Shown here: positions 8,536 to 16,514 of the stretch, in pieces | How the letters are laid out: each line of letters opens with the position of its first letter | Position numbering within the stretch: position 1 is the stretch's first letter | Assembly (NCBI RefSeq): GCF_001305855.1 | Contig: NZ_LIXZ01000022.1 | Location: 1 to 50,921, forward strand | DNA: 50,921 nt | Source: Rossellomorea vietnamensis | GTDB lineage: Bacteria > Bacillota > Bacilli > Bacillales > Bacillaceae_B | Direction: 5' to 3' | Translations under genes and position numbers: made by a program | The notes under the pieces: model-generated | What the model saw: the letters and a program-made list of their open reading frames with translations, nothing else | Told to the model about the DNA's origin: nothing | The model's database searches: none

Positions 8536-8581
8536 CAGAAAGGGAATGATGTGCTCATCGCATCATTCCCTTTCTGTTATT
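8531..8581. terminator. Bidirectional terminator with a perfect 21-bp stem
   Basis: AATAACAGAAAGGGAATGATG (8531-8551) pairs perfectly with 8561-8581 around a 9-base loop. It contains the ecsC-like stop codon on the plus strand and the last codons plus stop of the minus-strand gene, so both convergent genes end inside one hairpin. Confidence 0.8.
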
Positions 8582-8874
8582 TCCGGATTGGTCCGGTACC
8601 AGAGCCATAAATCATTGATTTCTGAAGCCCGTTCGGAGATTTCATGATTGATCATGCAGGATCGGTCAAAATCATCTTCCTGAGCCAGTTCCTCCTGAAG
8701 GCCCTCGATCTTCACATCAAGTTCCCCGATCCGGTCCGGAATCCTTCCCCGAATCCGTTCCCACTCCAGAAGAATCATTTCCTGTTCCTCCGAAGAATAC
8801 ATCGGCCATTCCTTCAGCTGCAATGGAAGATAAATGCCCAGTCTACAATCATATGAAAAATATTCGTTCCTCAT
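8563..8874 (-). CDS. Hypothetical protein, 103 residues
   Basis: Small acidic soluble protein with a central helical, coiled-coil-like part rich in Glu (RIPDRIGELDVKIEGLQEEL). I do not recognise a named family. The frame is supported by GTGAGGAG upstream of the ATG at 8874 and by the terminator that coincides with its stop. It is convergent with the EcsC gene and divergent from argG. Confidence 0.65.
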   Translation of the reverse strand: MRNEYFSYDCRLGIYLPLQLKEWPMYSSEEQEMILLEWERIRGRIPDRIGELDVKIEGLQEELAQEDDFDRSCMINHEISERASEINDLWLWYRTNPEITERE

Positions 8875-8986
8875 CGTTTGGGATACTCCTCACATTTCAT
8901 TCTCCTTTCATCCTACAATAAATTCTCCGTGAAGCCCAGTGCGAAGGCAATGTCACACTTTGCCCATAAAATATTTATACAAATTG

Positions 8987-9054
8987 ATGAATAAGTATTG
9001 ATGTATTCCTCGGAAACTGCTAATATAAATTCATCTTAAAGAATAAATATTCAT
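8987..9054 (+). promoter_or_regulatory. argG promoter with two Arg boxes
   Basis: ATGAATAAGTATTGAT (8987-9002) and AAGAATAAATATTCAT (9039-9054) each match the Arg box ATGAATAATTATTCAT at 14 of 16 positions. Between them sits a promoter: TTGATG (8998-9003), 17-base spacer, TAATAT (9021-9026). Box 1 overlaps the -35, and box 2 lies just past the start of transcription. The boxes are 52 bp apart (about five helical turns), a layout that suits repression by an ArgR/AhrC hexamer binding both. Confidence 0.75.
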
Positions 9055-9084
9055 TTTATATAAAATCAACAGGAGGAGATACGG

Positions 9085-10296
9085 ATGAATAAAAAAGTGG
9101 TATTAGCCTACTCAGGTGGTTTGGATACGTCGGTTGCGGTTCAATGGTTAAAGGAGAAAGGATACGAAGTCATTGCATGCTGCCTGGATGTCGGGGAAGG
9201 AAAGGATCTTGATTTTGTACAAGAAAAAGCGTTGACGGTTGGAGCGTCGAAAAGCTATGTCATCGATGCAAAAGAAGAGTTCGCGAATGAATACGCACTT
9301 CTTGCCCTGCAAAGCCATGCCCTATATGAAGGGAAATACCCACTGGTGTCCGCTCTCTCAAGACCGTTGATTGCCAAAAAGCTTGTAGAGATCGCGGAAC
9401 AGGAAGATGCAACGGCTGTTGCCCATGGTTGCACGGGGAAAGGAAATGACCAGGTGAGATTCGAAGTATCCATCGCGGCATTGAACCCGTCACTGGAAGT
9501 GATCGCACCGGTTCGTGAGTGGAAGTGGTCACGTGAAGAAGAAATCGAATATGCGAAGGATAAGGGGATTCCGATTCCCATCAATCTTGATTCACCATAC
9601 AGCATCGATCAGAATCTTTGGGGCAGAAGCAATGAGTGCGGAGTGCTGGAAAATCCTTGGACTGCACCACCTGAAGATGCATACGATCTAACATCAAGCA
9701 TCGAAGAATCGCCAAATGAAGCGGATGTGGTTGAAATCACGTTCTCCAAAGGGGTGCCTGTGGAACTGAATCACGTTGCATATCCTCTTGATGAAATCAT
9801 TGCGAAACTGAATGTGTTGGCAGGCAAGCACGGAGTCGGCCGTATCGATCATGTGGAAAACCGCCTTGTCGGAATCAAGTCACGTGAAGTATACGAATGT
9901 CCTGCTGCCATGACCCTTTTAAAAGCGCATAAAGAACTGGAAGACCTTACACTGGTGAAAGAACTTGCCCATTTCAAACCGGTGATAGAGAAGAAAATGA
10001 CAGAATTAATTTATGAGGGACTATGGTTCTCTCCATTAAATAAAGCGTTAAAGGCGTTCCTTGATCAAACACAGGTGTATGTGAACGGTGTCGTTCGCGT
10101 GAAATTATTCAAAGGTCATGCCATCGTCGAAGGTAGAAAATCACCGAACTCCCTATATGATGAAAATCTTGCAACGTACACAAAAGCGGATGAATTCGAT
10201 CATGATGCTGCCATTGGATTCATTCAACTATGGGGTCTGCCTACAAAGGTGTCTTCCATGGTCAATGCTGAGAAGAAAGAGAAAGTCACTCTATGA
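9085..10296 (+). CDS. argG: Argininosuccinate synthase
   Basis: Joins citrulline and aspartate using ATP, the seventh step of arginine synthesis. The 403-residue protein has the ATP-binding PP-motif AYSGGLDTS (residues 8-16), [14 protein letters not shown] in the middle and [12 protein letters not shown], all conserved in ArgG. Start ATG follows AGGAGGAG. Its stop overlaps the argH start by four bases (ATGA), so the two are translationally coupled. Arg boxes upstream predict arginine repression. Confidence 0.98.
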   Translation: MNKKVVLAYSGGLDTSVAVQWLKEKGYEVIACCLDVGEGKDLDFVQEKALTVGASKSYVIDAKEEFANEYALLALQSHALYEGKYPLVSALSRPLIAKKLVEIAEQEDATAVAHGCTGKGNDQVRFEVSIAALNPSLEVIAPVREWKWSREEEIEYAKDKGIPIPINLDSPYSIDQNLWGRSNECGVLENPWTAPPEDAYDLTSSIEESPNEADVVEITFSKGVPVELNHVAYPLDEIIAKLNVLAGKHGVGRIDHVENRLVGIKSREVYECPAAMTLLKAHKELEDLTLVKELAHFKPVIEKKMTELIYEGLWFSPLNKALKAFLDQTQVYVNGVVRVKLFKGHAIVEGRKSPNSLYDENLATYTKADEFDHDAAIGFIQLWGLPTKVSSMVNAEKKEKVTL

Positions 10297-11687
10297 GTAA
10301 GCTATGGGGAGGACGTTTCACCAAGAAGCCGGAAGAATGGGTGGATGAATTCAATGCATCCATCTCCTTCGACCAGGAGCTTGTACTGGAAGACATTGAA
10401 GGCAGCATCGCACATGTGAAAATGTTGAAAAAATGCGGGATCCTGACAGACAGTGATGCCGATCAGATCCTCGGTGGCCTCCAAGTTCTGTATGGCAAGG
10501 CAGAAAAAAATGAACTGGAATTTTCCGTTGAGTATGAAGATATTCATCTGAATCTGGAGAAGCATCTGATCGATTTAATCGGTGAGGTCGGCGGCAAGCT
10601 CCACACGGGCAGAAGCCGTAACGACCAGGTTGCGACAGACATGCATCTGTTTTTAAAAAGACGGGTGGAGGAGATCGTCAAGCTCGTTGAGGACCTTCAG
10701 GAAGCGATCATCGTCCAGGCGGAAGCGAATGTTGAAACGCTCATACCTGGCTACACTCATCTGCAGCGTGCCCAGCCTATCTCTTTTGCTCATCATTTGA
10801 TGTGTTATTTCTGGATGCTGAACCGTGATAAGGAGCGACTCGCTGATTCCTTGAAAAGAATCGATATTTCCCCATTGGGAGCGGGGGCACTCGCCGGGAC
10901 GACATTCCCCATCGACAGGGAATATTCAGCTGAGCTCCTTGGCTTCGATGCTTGTTATGAAAACAGCCTCGATGCCGTGAGTGATCGTGATTTCATCCTT
11001 GAATTCCTGAGCAATAGCTCGATCATGATGACCCATCTTTCCCGATTGGCGGAAGAGATGATCCTCTGGTCCACGGAAGAGTTCCGATTCATCGAACTTG
11101 ATGACAGCTTCACGACAGGAAGCAGCATCATGCCACAGAAGAAGAATCCGGATATGGCGGAGCTTGTCAGAGGAAAGACGGGCAGGGTCAATGGAAATCT
11201 CATCTCACTCCTTACCGTTTTAAAAGGTCTTCCTCTTGCCTACAACAAGGATATGCAGGAAGACAAGGAAGGCATGTTCGATACGGTGAAAACCGTGGTG
11301 GGATCGCTTAAGATCTTTACCGGCATGATTTCAACGATGAAAGTGAATACGGCAGTAATGAAGGAAGCGGTCGGGAATGATTTTTCCAATGCGACAGAGC
11401 TTGCGGATTACCTGGCGACGAAGGGTATTCCGTTCAGACAGGCCCATGAAATTGTCGGGAAGCTTGTGTTGTATTGTATTGAGAAGGGCTGCTATCTGAA
11501 GGATGTATCGCTTGAAGAGTATGGTGAGTTTTCTTCGTTGATTGAGGAGGATATTTATTCGATTTTGACTCCTTATTCGGCTGTTGAGAGAAGGAAGTCG
11601 TATGGTGGTACGGGGTTTGAGCAGGTGAAGGTGCAGATTGGGAAGGGGAAGGCTCAGTTGGGGTCTTTTGTTGAACAATCTGTGTAG
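10293..11687 (+). CDS. argH: Argininosuccinate lyase
   Basis: Splits argininosuccinate to arginine and fumarate. Family signature [12 protein letters not shown] begins at residue 276 and carries the catalytic loop serine; [16 protein letters not shown] and [11 protein letters not shown] are also present. Length 464 residues, as usual. The start overlaps the argG stop; no independent promoter is seen. The last 60 codons use more T-rich codons than the rest, with no sign of frame damage. Confidence 0.98.
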   Translation: MSKLWGGRFTKKPEEWVDEFNASISFDQELVLEDIEGSIAHVKMLKKCGILTDSDADQILGGLQVLYGKAEKNELEFSVEYEDIHLNLEKHLIDLIGEVGGKLHTGRSRNDQVATDMHLFLKRRVEEIVKLVEDLQEAIIVQAEANVETLIPGYTHLQRAQPISFAHHLMCYFWMLNRDKERLADSLKRIDISPLGAGALAGTTFPIDREYSAELLGFDACYENSLDAVSDRDFILEFLSNSSIMMTHLSRLAEEMILWSTEEFRFIELDDSFTTGSSIMPQKKNPDMAELVRGKTGRVNGNLISLLTVLKGLPLAYNKDMQEDKEGMFDTVKTVVGSLKIFTGMISTMKVNTAVMKEAVGNDFSNATELADYLATKGIPFRQAHEIVGKLVLYCIEKGCYLKDVSLEEYGEFSSLIEEDIYSILTPYSAVERRKSYGGTGFEQVKVQIGKGKAQLGSFVEQSV

Positions 11688-11725
11688 AAAAATGAGTGCT
11701 TATGAACCGCTGTCATAAGTGAGTG

Positions 11726-11858
11726 CTGGTTGATTTCCGCTGCAGGTGCTCGCTTTCCGCGGGGCGTGGGTTGAGCCTCCTCGGGCTGAAGCCCTGTGGG
11801 GTCTCAACTTCCACGCATTTCCCGCAGGAGTCGAGCACCTTCCGCTTCAATCAACTTA
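11726..11858. repeat. Large imperfect inverted repeat, Bacillaceae dispersed element
   Basis: About 130 bases form one long imperfect hairpin: GGTGCTCG near 11745 pairs with CGAGCACC near 11832, TTGAT and CCGC segments extend the stem outward, and GTTGAG/CTCAAC form an inner stem. I recognise the wording (GCTTTCCGCGGGGCG, GAGCCTCCTCGG, CCCGCAGGAGTCGAGC) as a repeat common in Bacillaceae genomes between genes. It sits after argH and before the shared terminator. No coding frame is apparent; function is not known to me. Confidence 0.7.
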
Positions 11859-11891
11859 TTAAGCTTTACACTCTTATTAAGTTGCTAAAGT

Positions 11892-11940
11892 AAAAAGAAC
11901 GGTTGAGTAGGATCATTCTCCTTCAACCGCTCTTTTTATT
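11892..11940. terminator. Bidirectional terminator between argH and the Usp gene
   Basis: AAAAAGAACGGTTGA pairs with TCAACCGCTCTTTTT; A run and T run on the two sides suit both convergent transcripts. Confidence 0.8.
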
Positions 11941-11965
11941 TTTTGAATTAATTAGAGACAATAAA

Positions 11966-12418
11966 TCAATCTTCCACTTCTTCCGTTCTTACAACCAGGA
12001 CGTCGCAGTGGGCGGCTCTTGTGATGTGTTCGGAGACGCTGCCGATGAGGAAGCGTTCGACGGCGTTGAGGCCGGTGGCTCCGCATATGATGAGGTCTGC
12101 TTTGACGTTTTTGTTTGCTTCTCTTGGGATGATCACTTTCGGGGAGCCGTATTCGACATAAGTTTTGACTTTGGTCAATCCGGCTTTGGCCGCATCTTCT
12201 TTGTATTCGTTTAATAATTCTTCAGCATACTTGATGGCTCTTTCACCTACTGTGCGGTCGTAGGATTCGATGGCCGCGAAAGAGCGGGTGTCGATGACAT
12301 GGATCAGGGAAAGAATGGCGTCGTTCCGTTTGGCGATGGCAATCGCTTTTTTGAAGGCCCATTCTGCCTCCCTTGATCCATCTACAGCTACTAATATGTT
12401 CTGATATTTTAAACTCAT
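11966..12418 (-). CDS. Universal stress protein (UspA family)
   Basis: Cytosolic nucleotide-binding stress protein of 150 residues. It starts NILVAVDGSREAEWA, the classic Usp opening, and has the ATP-binding signature G-X2-G-X9-G-S: GATG at 113-116, then GS at 126-127. This places it with the ATP-binding Usp subgroup. GGAGGGG upstream of the ATG supports the start. It is a single gene with its own terminator shared with argH. Confidence 0.93.
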   Translation of the reverse strand: MSLKYQNILVAVDGSREAEWAFKKAIAIAKRNDAILSLIHVIDTRSFAAIESYDRTVGERAIKYAEELLNEYKEDAAKAGLTKVKTYVEYGSPKVIIPREANKNVKADLIICGATGLNAVERFLIGSVSEHITRAAHCDVLVVRTEEVED

Positions 12419-12526
12419 TGTGATCCCCTCCTTACATACATCATACTATATTTTCCCACTTATATCTGTAGCCAATTTTCGAACAATAAAGGAGAATAGA
12501 TTATTTATTTTTAAGGGGGAATCACC

Positions 12527-12679
12527 ATGAAGAAGAGGGATCCGAAAGAGCAGTTCACGTATGACGAGAATGCGAACCAAGAGGTAAGCCAGCAGATTAT
12601 GGATTCGTATACGAGCGGTGTCATCGATACGGAGAATGGTCAGTATGGGACGTATGAAAACGAAGAGTATGATAAGTAA
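12527..12679 (+). CDS. Small hydrophilic protein, 50 residues
   Basis: Begins MKKRDPKEQFTYDENANQEV and contains VSQQIMDSYTSGVID. It is acidic and has no membrane segment. A ribosome site (AAGGGGGAATCACC) precedes the ATG and a terminator follows 10 bases after the stop, so it is a real transcription unit. The SYTSGVID part resembles the small YozQ/DUF4025 proteins of Bacillus, but I am not certain. Confidence 0.65.
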   Translation: MKKRDPKEQFTYDENANQEVSQQIMDSYTSGVIDTENGQYGTYENEEYDK

Positions 12680-12688
12680 GTAGAGGAA

Positions 12689-12728
12689 AGAGCTTGTGGA
12701 AACGGTCATGTTTCTACAAGCTTTTTTA
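12689..12728 (+). terminator. Terminator of the 50-residue protein gene
   Basis: AGCTTGTGGAAAC / GTTTCTACAAGCT stem and TTTTTT. Confidence 0.85.
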
Positions 12729-12810
12729 TTTGTTGAAGTTCCTCTGAATGAAAAAGTCCGTCCCTTCTGCTACACTACTCTATATTATAAAGAGAATGGG
12801 AGGTTACAGC

Positions 12811-13908
12811 ATGAAGAAACCTGTGATCATTGTCGGAGCGGGCCTGAGCGGTCTCAGGGCCGCTTCCCTGCTCCACTCGAAAGGCGTCGAGTGTGTGGTC
12901 CTTGAAGCCCGGGGGAGGATCGGAGGAAGAGTGGTAAGCGAGACCATCGGAGGGACGGACCTTGCGAAATTCGACCTCGGACCGACGTGGTTCTGGCCGG
13001 ACTATGAGCAGGTCATCACTCGTCTTGTAAAGGAACTAGGTTTACAGACGTTCCTTCAGCATACGGAGGGAGCCATTCTCTATGAGCAGTCAGAAAACGC
13101 TATCCCGCAACGTCATGTGTTGCCGGAAGGGGCAGTGCAAAGATCTTTCAGGCTGAATGGCGGTGTGAAGTCACTCATTGATGCCGTCTATGATACTCTT
13201 CCTTTCGGGACTGTTCAGTTGAATACAACTGTAGAGGAGATCCGAATGGATAACGTAGGGGAAATTACGGTCGAAGCATATGAGCAAGGCGGGAAGAAGG
13301 AATGGAAGGCAGAAGCTGTGATTCTTGCAATGCCACCACGGCTTGTGGCCCGACGTCTTGCATTCACACCTTCTCTTCCCGAAGAACTCATGAAAAGTCT
13401 GCTTGAAAAACCGACTTGGATGGCGGGACAAGCGAAGGCAGTGGCTGTTTATGAAAGCCCATTCTGGCGTGAAGAGGGGCTTTCCGGTCAGGTCACGAGC
13501 TGGGCAGGTCCGCTTCAGGAAATACATGACGCCTCACCATATAATGGGGCAGGTGCTCTATTTGGATTCTTCGGAATACCGGCTGCCACGCGCAGGGAGC
13601 TGGGGGAGGACAAAATATTAGATCTTGTAACGGAACAGCTGATCCGTCTGTTCGGTAAGCAGGCAAGTAAGCCAATCTCACTCCTATACAAAGATTGGGC
13701 GACTGAGGAACATACTGCGGTGGCCGAAGATGGCGCCACGCTGAAAAGTTTTCCTGAATATGGCCCACCGGGGAATACTGGCATATGGGAAGAGAAGATC
13801 CTATTTTCCGCGACCGAAACCGCGGCAGAAAACGGCGGTCATCTTGAAGGTGCGCTCTTATCAGCTGAGCGTGCAGTTTCGCAATTCTTCGCCAATGCTT
13901 ACAAATGA
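12811..13908 (+). CDS. Flavin monoamine oxidase family protein
   Basis: FAD-dependent amine oxidase-type oxidoreductase, 365 residues. The FAD-binding GAGLSGL lies at residues 9-15, and LEARGRIGGRV at 31-41 is the second conserved block. FRLNGGVKSLIDA and the C-terminal GHLEGALLSAERA are also family features. I chose the ATG at 12811 (GGGAGG 7 bases upstream) over an upstream in-frame ATG at 12748 that overlaps the previous terminator region. Substrate cannot be told from sequence. Single gene with its own terminator. Confidence 0.9.
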   Translation: MKKPVIIVGAGLSGLRAASLLHSKGVECVVLEARGRIGGRVVSETIGGTDLAKFDLGPTWFWPDYEQVITRLVKELGLQTFLQHTEGAILYEQSENAIPQRHVLPEGAVQRSFRLNGGVKSLIDAVYDTLPFGTVQLNTTVEEIRMDNVGEITVEAYEQGGKKEWKAEAVILAMPPRLVARRLAFTPSLPEELMKSLLEKPTWMAGQAKAVAVYESPFWREEGLSGQVTSWAGPLQEIHDASPYNGAGALFGFFGIPAATRRELGEDKILDLVTEQLIRLFGKQASKPISLLYKDWATEEHTAVAEDGATLKSFPEYGPPGNTGIWEEKILFSATETAAENGGHLEGALLSAERAVSQFFANAYK

Positions 13909-13910
13909 AA

Positions 13911-13943
13911 GAGCCATCACCCCGCACGGTGATGGCTTTTATC
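13911..13943 (+). terminator. Terminator of the amine oxidase gene
   Basis: AGCCATCACC / GGTGATGGCT stem and TTTT; the mirrored strand could also serve the SDR relic. Confidence 0.8.
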
Positions 13944-13954
13944 TGTCACGCTTC

Positions 13955-14056
13955 TTAGTACACAACCTCAAGGGCCCCTTTAATCTGCATATCGAATAAA
14001 GCTGTCTCGAAGCTGATTCCTTTACCGGCTCCAATAATCACAATCGTTTTATTCAT
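13955..14056 (-). pseudogene. Remnant of a short-chain dehydrogenase with a large internal deletion
   Basis: The 33 residues read MNKTIVIIGAGKGISFETAL, then FDMQIKGALEVVY. The first 15 are the Rossmann start of an SDR (IIGAGxGIS), and the rest looks like the C-terminal tail of such a protein, joined in frame. Usual SDR length is about 230-250 residues, so some 200 codons are missing. A ribosome site (GAAGGA) remains. It follows marR on the same strand, and a MarR operator copy lies directly upstream, so this is the shrunken former target gene. Confidence 0.65.
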
Positions 14057-14080
14057 CATGAATTCCTTCAATAGTTTTAT

Positions 14081-14099
14081 ATTTGTATATGCAAATGAA
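14081..14099 (-). promoter_or_regulatory. MarR operator copy 1 (before the SDR relic)
   Basis: ATTTGTATATGCAAATGAA, containing the dyad TTTGTATATGCAAA. It is an exact reverse complement of the 19 bases at 14577-14595 on the other side of marR. Confidence 0.65.
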
Positions 14100-14103
14100 G
14101 GGG

Positions 14104-14138
14104 TAAAAAAAGAGCGATTTAACTCTATCACTCTTTTT
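14104..14138 (-). terminator. Terminator of marR, overlapping its stop codon
   Basis: AAAGAGTGAT and ATCGCTCTTT on the minus strand followed by a T run; the stop codon at 14128-14130 lies in the stem. Confidence 0.7.
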
Positions 14139-14562
14139 CAAGCTTCAAACTTGCCTCATGGAGCATCCGGCTCAAATCCAGACTGAAATCCTTCCCGAGC
14201 GTTTGGGAATAGTCATCGAACAGCTCCTTGATTGATACGCGGAACTCCCGATACAATTCTTCGCCTTCATCGGTTAAAGAAATGAACGTTTGCTTGCCAG
14301 ACATTTTGCGCAGGACGATATTTCTCTTTTCCAATTTATCGATGAAACGTGTACTGGTGGAAGGGGCAATGGCCAGCTTGTGGCACAGTTCCTTCTGTGT
14401 GATCCCTGGCTTGAAGTGAATGACCATTATCATATAAAAATACGATGGAGCAAGTCCGCCGGCATCCAGGTATTTTTCAGCAAGCTTCGTGATGCTCCGG
14501 GAAAAACGGCTCGCCGTGAAGTATAAGCAGTGCATCAGAACGTCGTCTTGTTCTTCGTTCAT
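14128..14562 (-). CDS. MarR family transcriptional regulator
   Basis: Winged-helix repressor of 144 residues. The HTH is GITQKELCHKLAIAPSTSTRFIDKLEKRN (given here as two parts: GITQKELCHKL and APSTSTRFIDKLEKRN), followed by a wing ending ISLTDEGEELY. MarR proteins repress themselves and a neighbouring gene, usually responding to small phenolics or oxidants. Identical operator-like 19-mers flank the gene. Its likely target, an SDR gene downstream, has been reduced to a remnant, so the regulator may now be an orphan. Confidence 0.9.
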   Translation of the reverse strand: MNEEQDDVLMHCLYFTASRFSRSITKLAEKYLDAGGLAPSYFYMIMVIHFKPGITQKELCHKLAIAPSTSTRFIDKLEKRNIVLRKMSGKQTFISLTDEGEELYREFRVSIKELFDDYSQTLGKDFSLDLSRMLHEASLKLEKE

Positions 14563-14576
14563 TAGATCAACACCCT

Positions 14577-14595
14577 TTCATTTGCATATACAAAT
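14577..14595 (-). promoter_or_regulatory. MarR operator copy 2 (before marR)
   Basis: TTCATTTGCATATACAAAT on the plus strand, the exact reverse complement of the copy at 14081-14099; it sits just upstream of the marR ribosome site, as expected for autoregulation. Confidence 0.65.
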
Positions 14596-14636
14596 TAACA
14601 CAGGGAGGAATAGATTGTCAACATAAGCAACGTAGA

Positions 14637-14758
14637 ATGCGTAGAATGAGGACGGTTCTAGCTCTACTTTTCTCATTTTATTAGGTGCTTGTGGTACACA
14701 CACGGATAAAGAAAATTCGACACTTCGGCATGATTATCAAATTTCTCGCTTGATTTCA
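14637..14758 (+). pseudogene. Remnant of a lipoprotein signal peptide, frameshifted
   Basis: An ATG at 14637 starts MRRMRTVLALLF; one frame shift later the sequence reads LILLGACGTHTDKENST, a perfect lipobox (LLGAC). Together they make a typical lipoprotein signal peptide broken by a one-base shift. The frame runs into the repeat array that begins at 14723 and stops at about 14758. A 9-base tandem duplication (CGTAGAATG twice) sits at the start. Confidence 0.4.
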
Positions 14759-14842
14759 TAAAAACTCGCACGATTACTAGGAAAGCTGCATGATACTCCT
14801 AAATCCTGCACGATAATTTTAAATCTCGCATGATTCCTGCTC
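14723..14842. repeat. Phased intergenic repeat array, family C (CTCGCACGATT), six 20-bp units
   Basis: Six units of exactly 20 bases run from 14723 to 14842. The core GCAYGAT starts at 14728, 14748, 14768, 14788, 14808 and 14828, without one indel. Unit pattern: CTCGCACGATT followed by a variable A/T-rich half. Copies differ at several positions each, so the array is old, yet the period is kept. It lies between the marR promoter and the S51 peptidase gene. There are no spacers of CRISPR length. Confidence 0.8.
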
Positions 14843-14949
14843 TATACCCTTTTTCAAAGTTATGAGATGGAGGTTAGAGTAGTTAAAAAGAGAGAATATG
14901 TGGAGGGATTGCTAGTACGGTAAGGTGAAATGCGCTTGTATATTCCAAT

Positions 14950-14992
14950 AAAGGGGGTCATTAATCTAAGCAGGATTAACGGCCCTTTTTGT
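14950..14992 (+). terminator. Possible terminator without an intact gene upstream
   Basis: AAGGGGGTCATTAATC and GATTAACGGCCCTTTTT form an imperfect hairpin with a T run. It may be left over from the decayed lipoprotein gene. The rest of 14600-15105 holds the relic and the repeat array, and nothing else that I can identify. Confidence 0.45.
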
Positions 14993-15105
14993 TGAATTCC
15001 TTATTGAACCAACAGGATAGGTTGATGGTAGAGGACTAATTAGTACAATCAAAGGATCGCTTTCTTGAGGATAGAACCAATTTCACCATTCAAGGAGATG
15101 AAATC

Positions 15106-15771
15106 ATGAAATTACTGCTCACATCCGCAGGCGTCAATAACAAAAGCATATACGGGGCGTTGGTTACGATGCTCGACAAACCGATCGAGGATTCCACCGC
15201 ACTATGCATCCCCACCGCGATGTACGGACACCCTTGGGTAGGGCCAGGCGTCAGAACATGGGAGTTCATCAGCGGGAATTCTGAGAATCCAATGGTGGAT
15301 CTGGGATGGAAGTCTGTTGGTGTGCTGGAGCTCACGGCACTGCCAAGCATTAATAGAGACCGATGGGTACCGCTTGTAAAGGAAACAGACGTGTTTCTTG
15401 TGTCGGGCGGCGATGCTCTCTACTTGGCTCACTGGATGCGGCAATCCGGCTTTACGGATCTCTTGCCGTCGCTGAACGCAGTCTATGTAGGAATGAGTGC
15501 AGGGAGCATGGTGATGGCGCCTAACATTGGAGAAGCCTTCGTTGGCTGGAATCCTCCGAACGGCGGGGATGCAGCCCTCGGGATGGTTGATTTTTCAATA
15601 TTCCCGCATCTGGATCACGAGATGCTGCCGGAAAACACGATGGCTGATGCAGAGAGATGGGCTGGAGGCATGAAGGGTCCTGCGTATGCAATCGATAATC
15701 AGACTGCCATTAAAGTTGTGGATGGAGAAGTCGAAGTGGTTTCGGAGGGGAATTGGAGACTGTTTTCATAA
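15106..15771 (+). CDS. Peptidase S51 / class I glutamine amidotransferase-like protein
   Basis: Member of the dipeptidase E-like S51 family, 221 residues. The nucleophile elbow is VGMSAGSMVM with Ser131, and FPHLDH (His168/His171) provides the likely catalytic histidine. LVSGGDALYLAHWM before it is the usual substrate-side loop. Start ATG has AAGGAGATG upstream. Bacillus proteins of this group are annotated as peptidases; the substrate here is unknown. Confidence 0.85.
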   Translation: MKLLLTSAGVNNKSIYGALVTMLDKPIEDSTALCIPTAMYGHPWVGPGVRTWEFISGNSENPMVDLGWKSVGVLELTALPSINRDRWVPLVKETDVFLVSGGDALYLAHWMRQSGFTDLLPSLNAVYVGMSAGSMVMAPNIGEAFVGWNPPNGGDAALGMVDFSIFPHLDHEMLPENTMADAERWAGGMKGPAYAIDNQTAIKVVDGEVEVVSEGNWRLFS

Positions 15772-15814
15772 GAGTTGATACCTCTTCAAAAAAATAAATA
15801 TGATAGGTGGGTCA

Positions 15815-16312
15815 ATGATTAACAGGATAGGATTACTCAACGCAACTAAACGGAAAATAATATTCACTGCCATATTATTTGCTTCAATAATCACGATCAT
15901 ATTTGTCTGGTCAGAGCTACGTGGCAGGATGTACGATCTACATTACACTCCAAAGGCAAGCCAAATGACATTTGAATTCAAGACGCCAACTCAGGTTCCA
16001 TTTGCTGAAATGAAGGTCACGGATTTTTCAGTTGGAGGGGATCAACAGGAAGCAGAAATGTCGTTATTAAACGCTGATATAAATATGATGGATATCCGAA
16101 TTTCTTCATCAAAACCAGAGTATGCAAAAGACAAAATCGAAAGAGTGAAAATTGGTAGTGATTTTTATGGAGAATTCATTCCGAATGACTCGGGTAGAAG
16201 AGTCCTTACCTGGAAAGATGAAATGTACTACGAAGTAATCTATTATCCTAAATTAACCCCAAATGAAGTTAGTAAAACACAGTTGATTCAAATGGCAGAG
16301 TCTTTTCAATAA
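15815..16312 (+). CDS. Membrane-anchored DUF4367-like protein
   Basis: Protein of about 165 residues with one N-terminal membrane segment (TAILFASIITIIFVW) and an extracytoplasmic domain. The end of the domain (LTWKDEMYYEVIYY ... TQLIQMAESF) resembles DUF4367, found on anti-sigma-like and outer-surface proteins of Firmicutes. I place the start at 15815 because AGGTGGG precedes it; an ATG at 15800 overlaps that site. There is no sigma factor next door. Confidence 0.65.
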   Translation: MINRIGLLNATKRKIIFTAILFASIITIIFVWSELRGRMYDLHYTPKASQMTFEFKTPTQVPFAEMKVTDFSVGGDQQEAEMSLLNADINMMDIRISSSKPEYAKDKIERVKIGSDFYGEFIPNDSGRRVLTWKDEMYYEVIYYPKLTPNEVSKTQLIQMAESFQ

Positions 16313-16385
16313 AATTTCAGTTGGTAAGGACTACTCGCTATGAAAAGCACCGAAGTATATGAAAATCCCCTTAAATAAACAAGTC

Positions 16386-16423
16386 AAAAGCTGAAGATAT
16401 AACAATCCATCTTCAGCTTTTAT
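16386..16423 (+). terminator. Terminator of the DUF4367-like gene
   Basis: AAAAGCTGAAGAT / ATCTTCAGCTTTT, 13-bp stem. Confidence 0.85.
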
Positions 16424-16431
16424 AAATTGGG

Positions 16432-16496
16432 TTGACACCATCCACTACTTCGTCATACTATATAGTGGTAGTTAGTATTACTTAGTACGGAGTATA
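16432..16496 (+). promoter_or_regulatory. padR promoter with PadR-type dyads
   Basis: TTGACA (16432-16437), 18-base spacer, TACTAT (16456-16461). The -10 overlaps the perfect palindrome ACTATATAGT, followed by AGTATTACT and GTAC...AGTAT segments. Clusters of AGTA/TACT half-sites at the promoter fit autorepression by PadR. Confidence 0.6.
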
Positions 16497-16514
16497 AATA
16501 CGGGGGGTGAATGT

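Noticed and set aside
14723..14842. CRISPR array
   Set aside because: Units are 20 bp in total with a 7-11 base degenerate core, no identical repeats of 24-40 bp, no spacers of constant length and no cas genes nearby.
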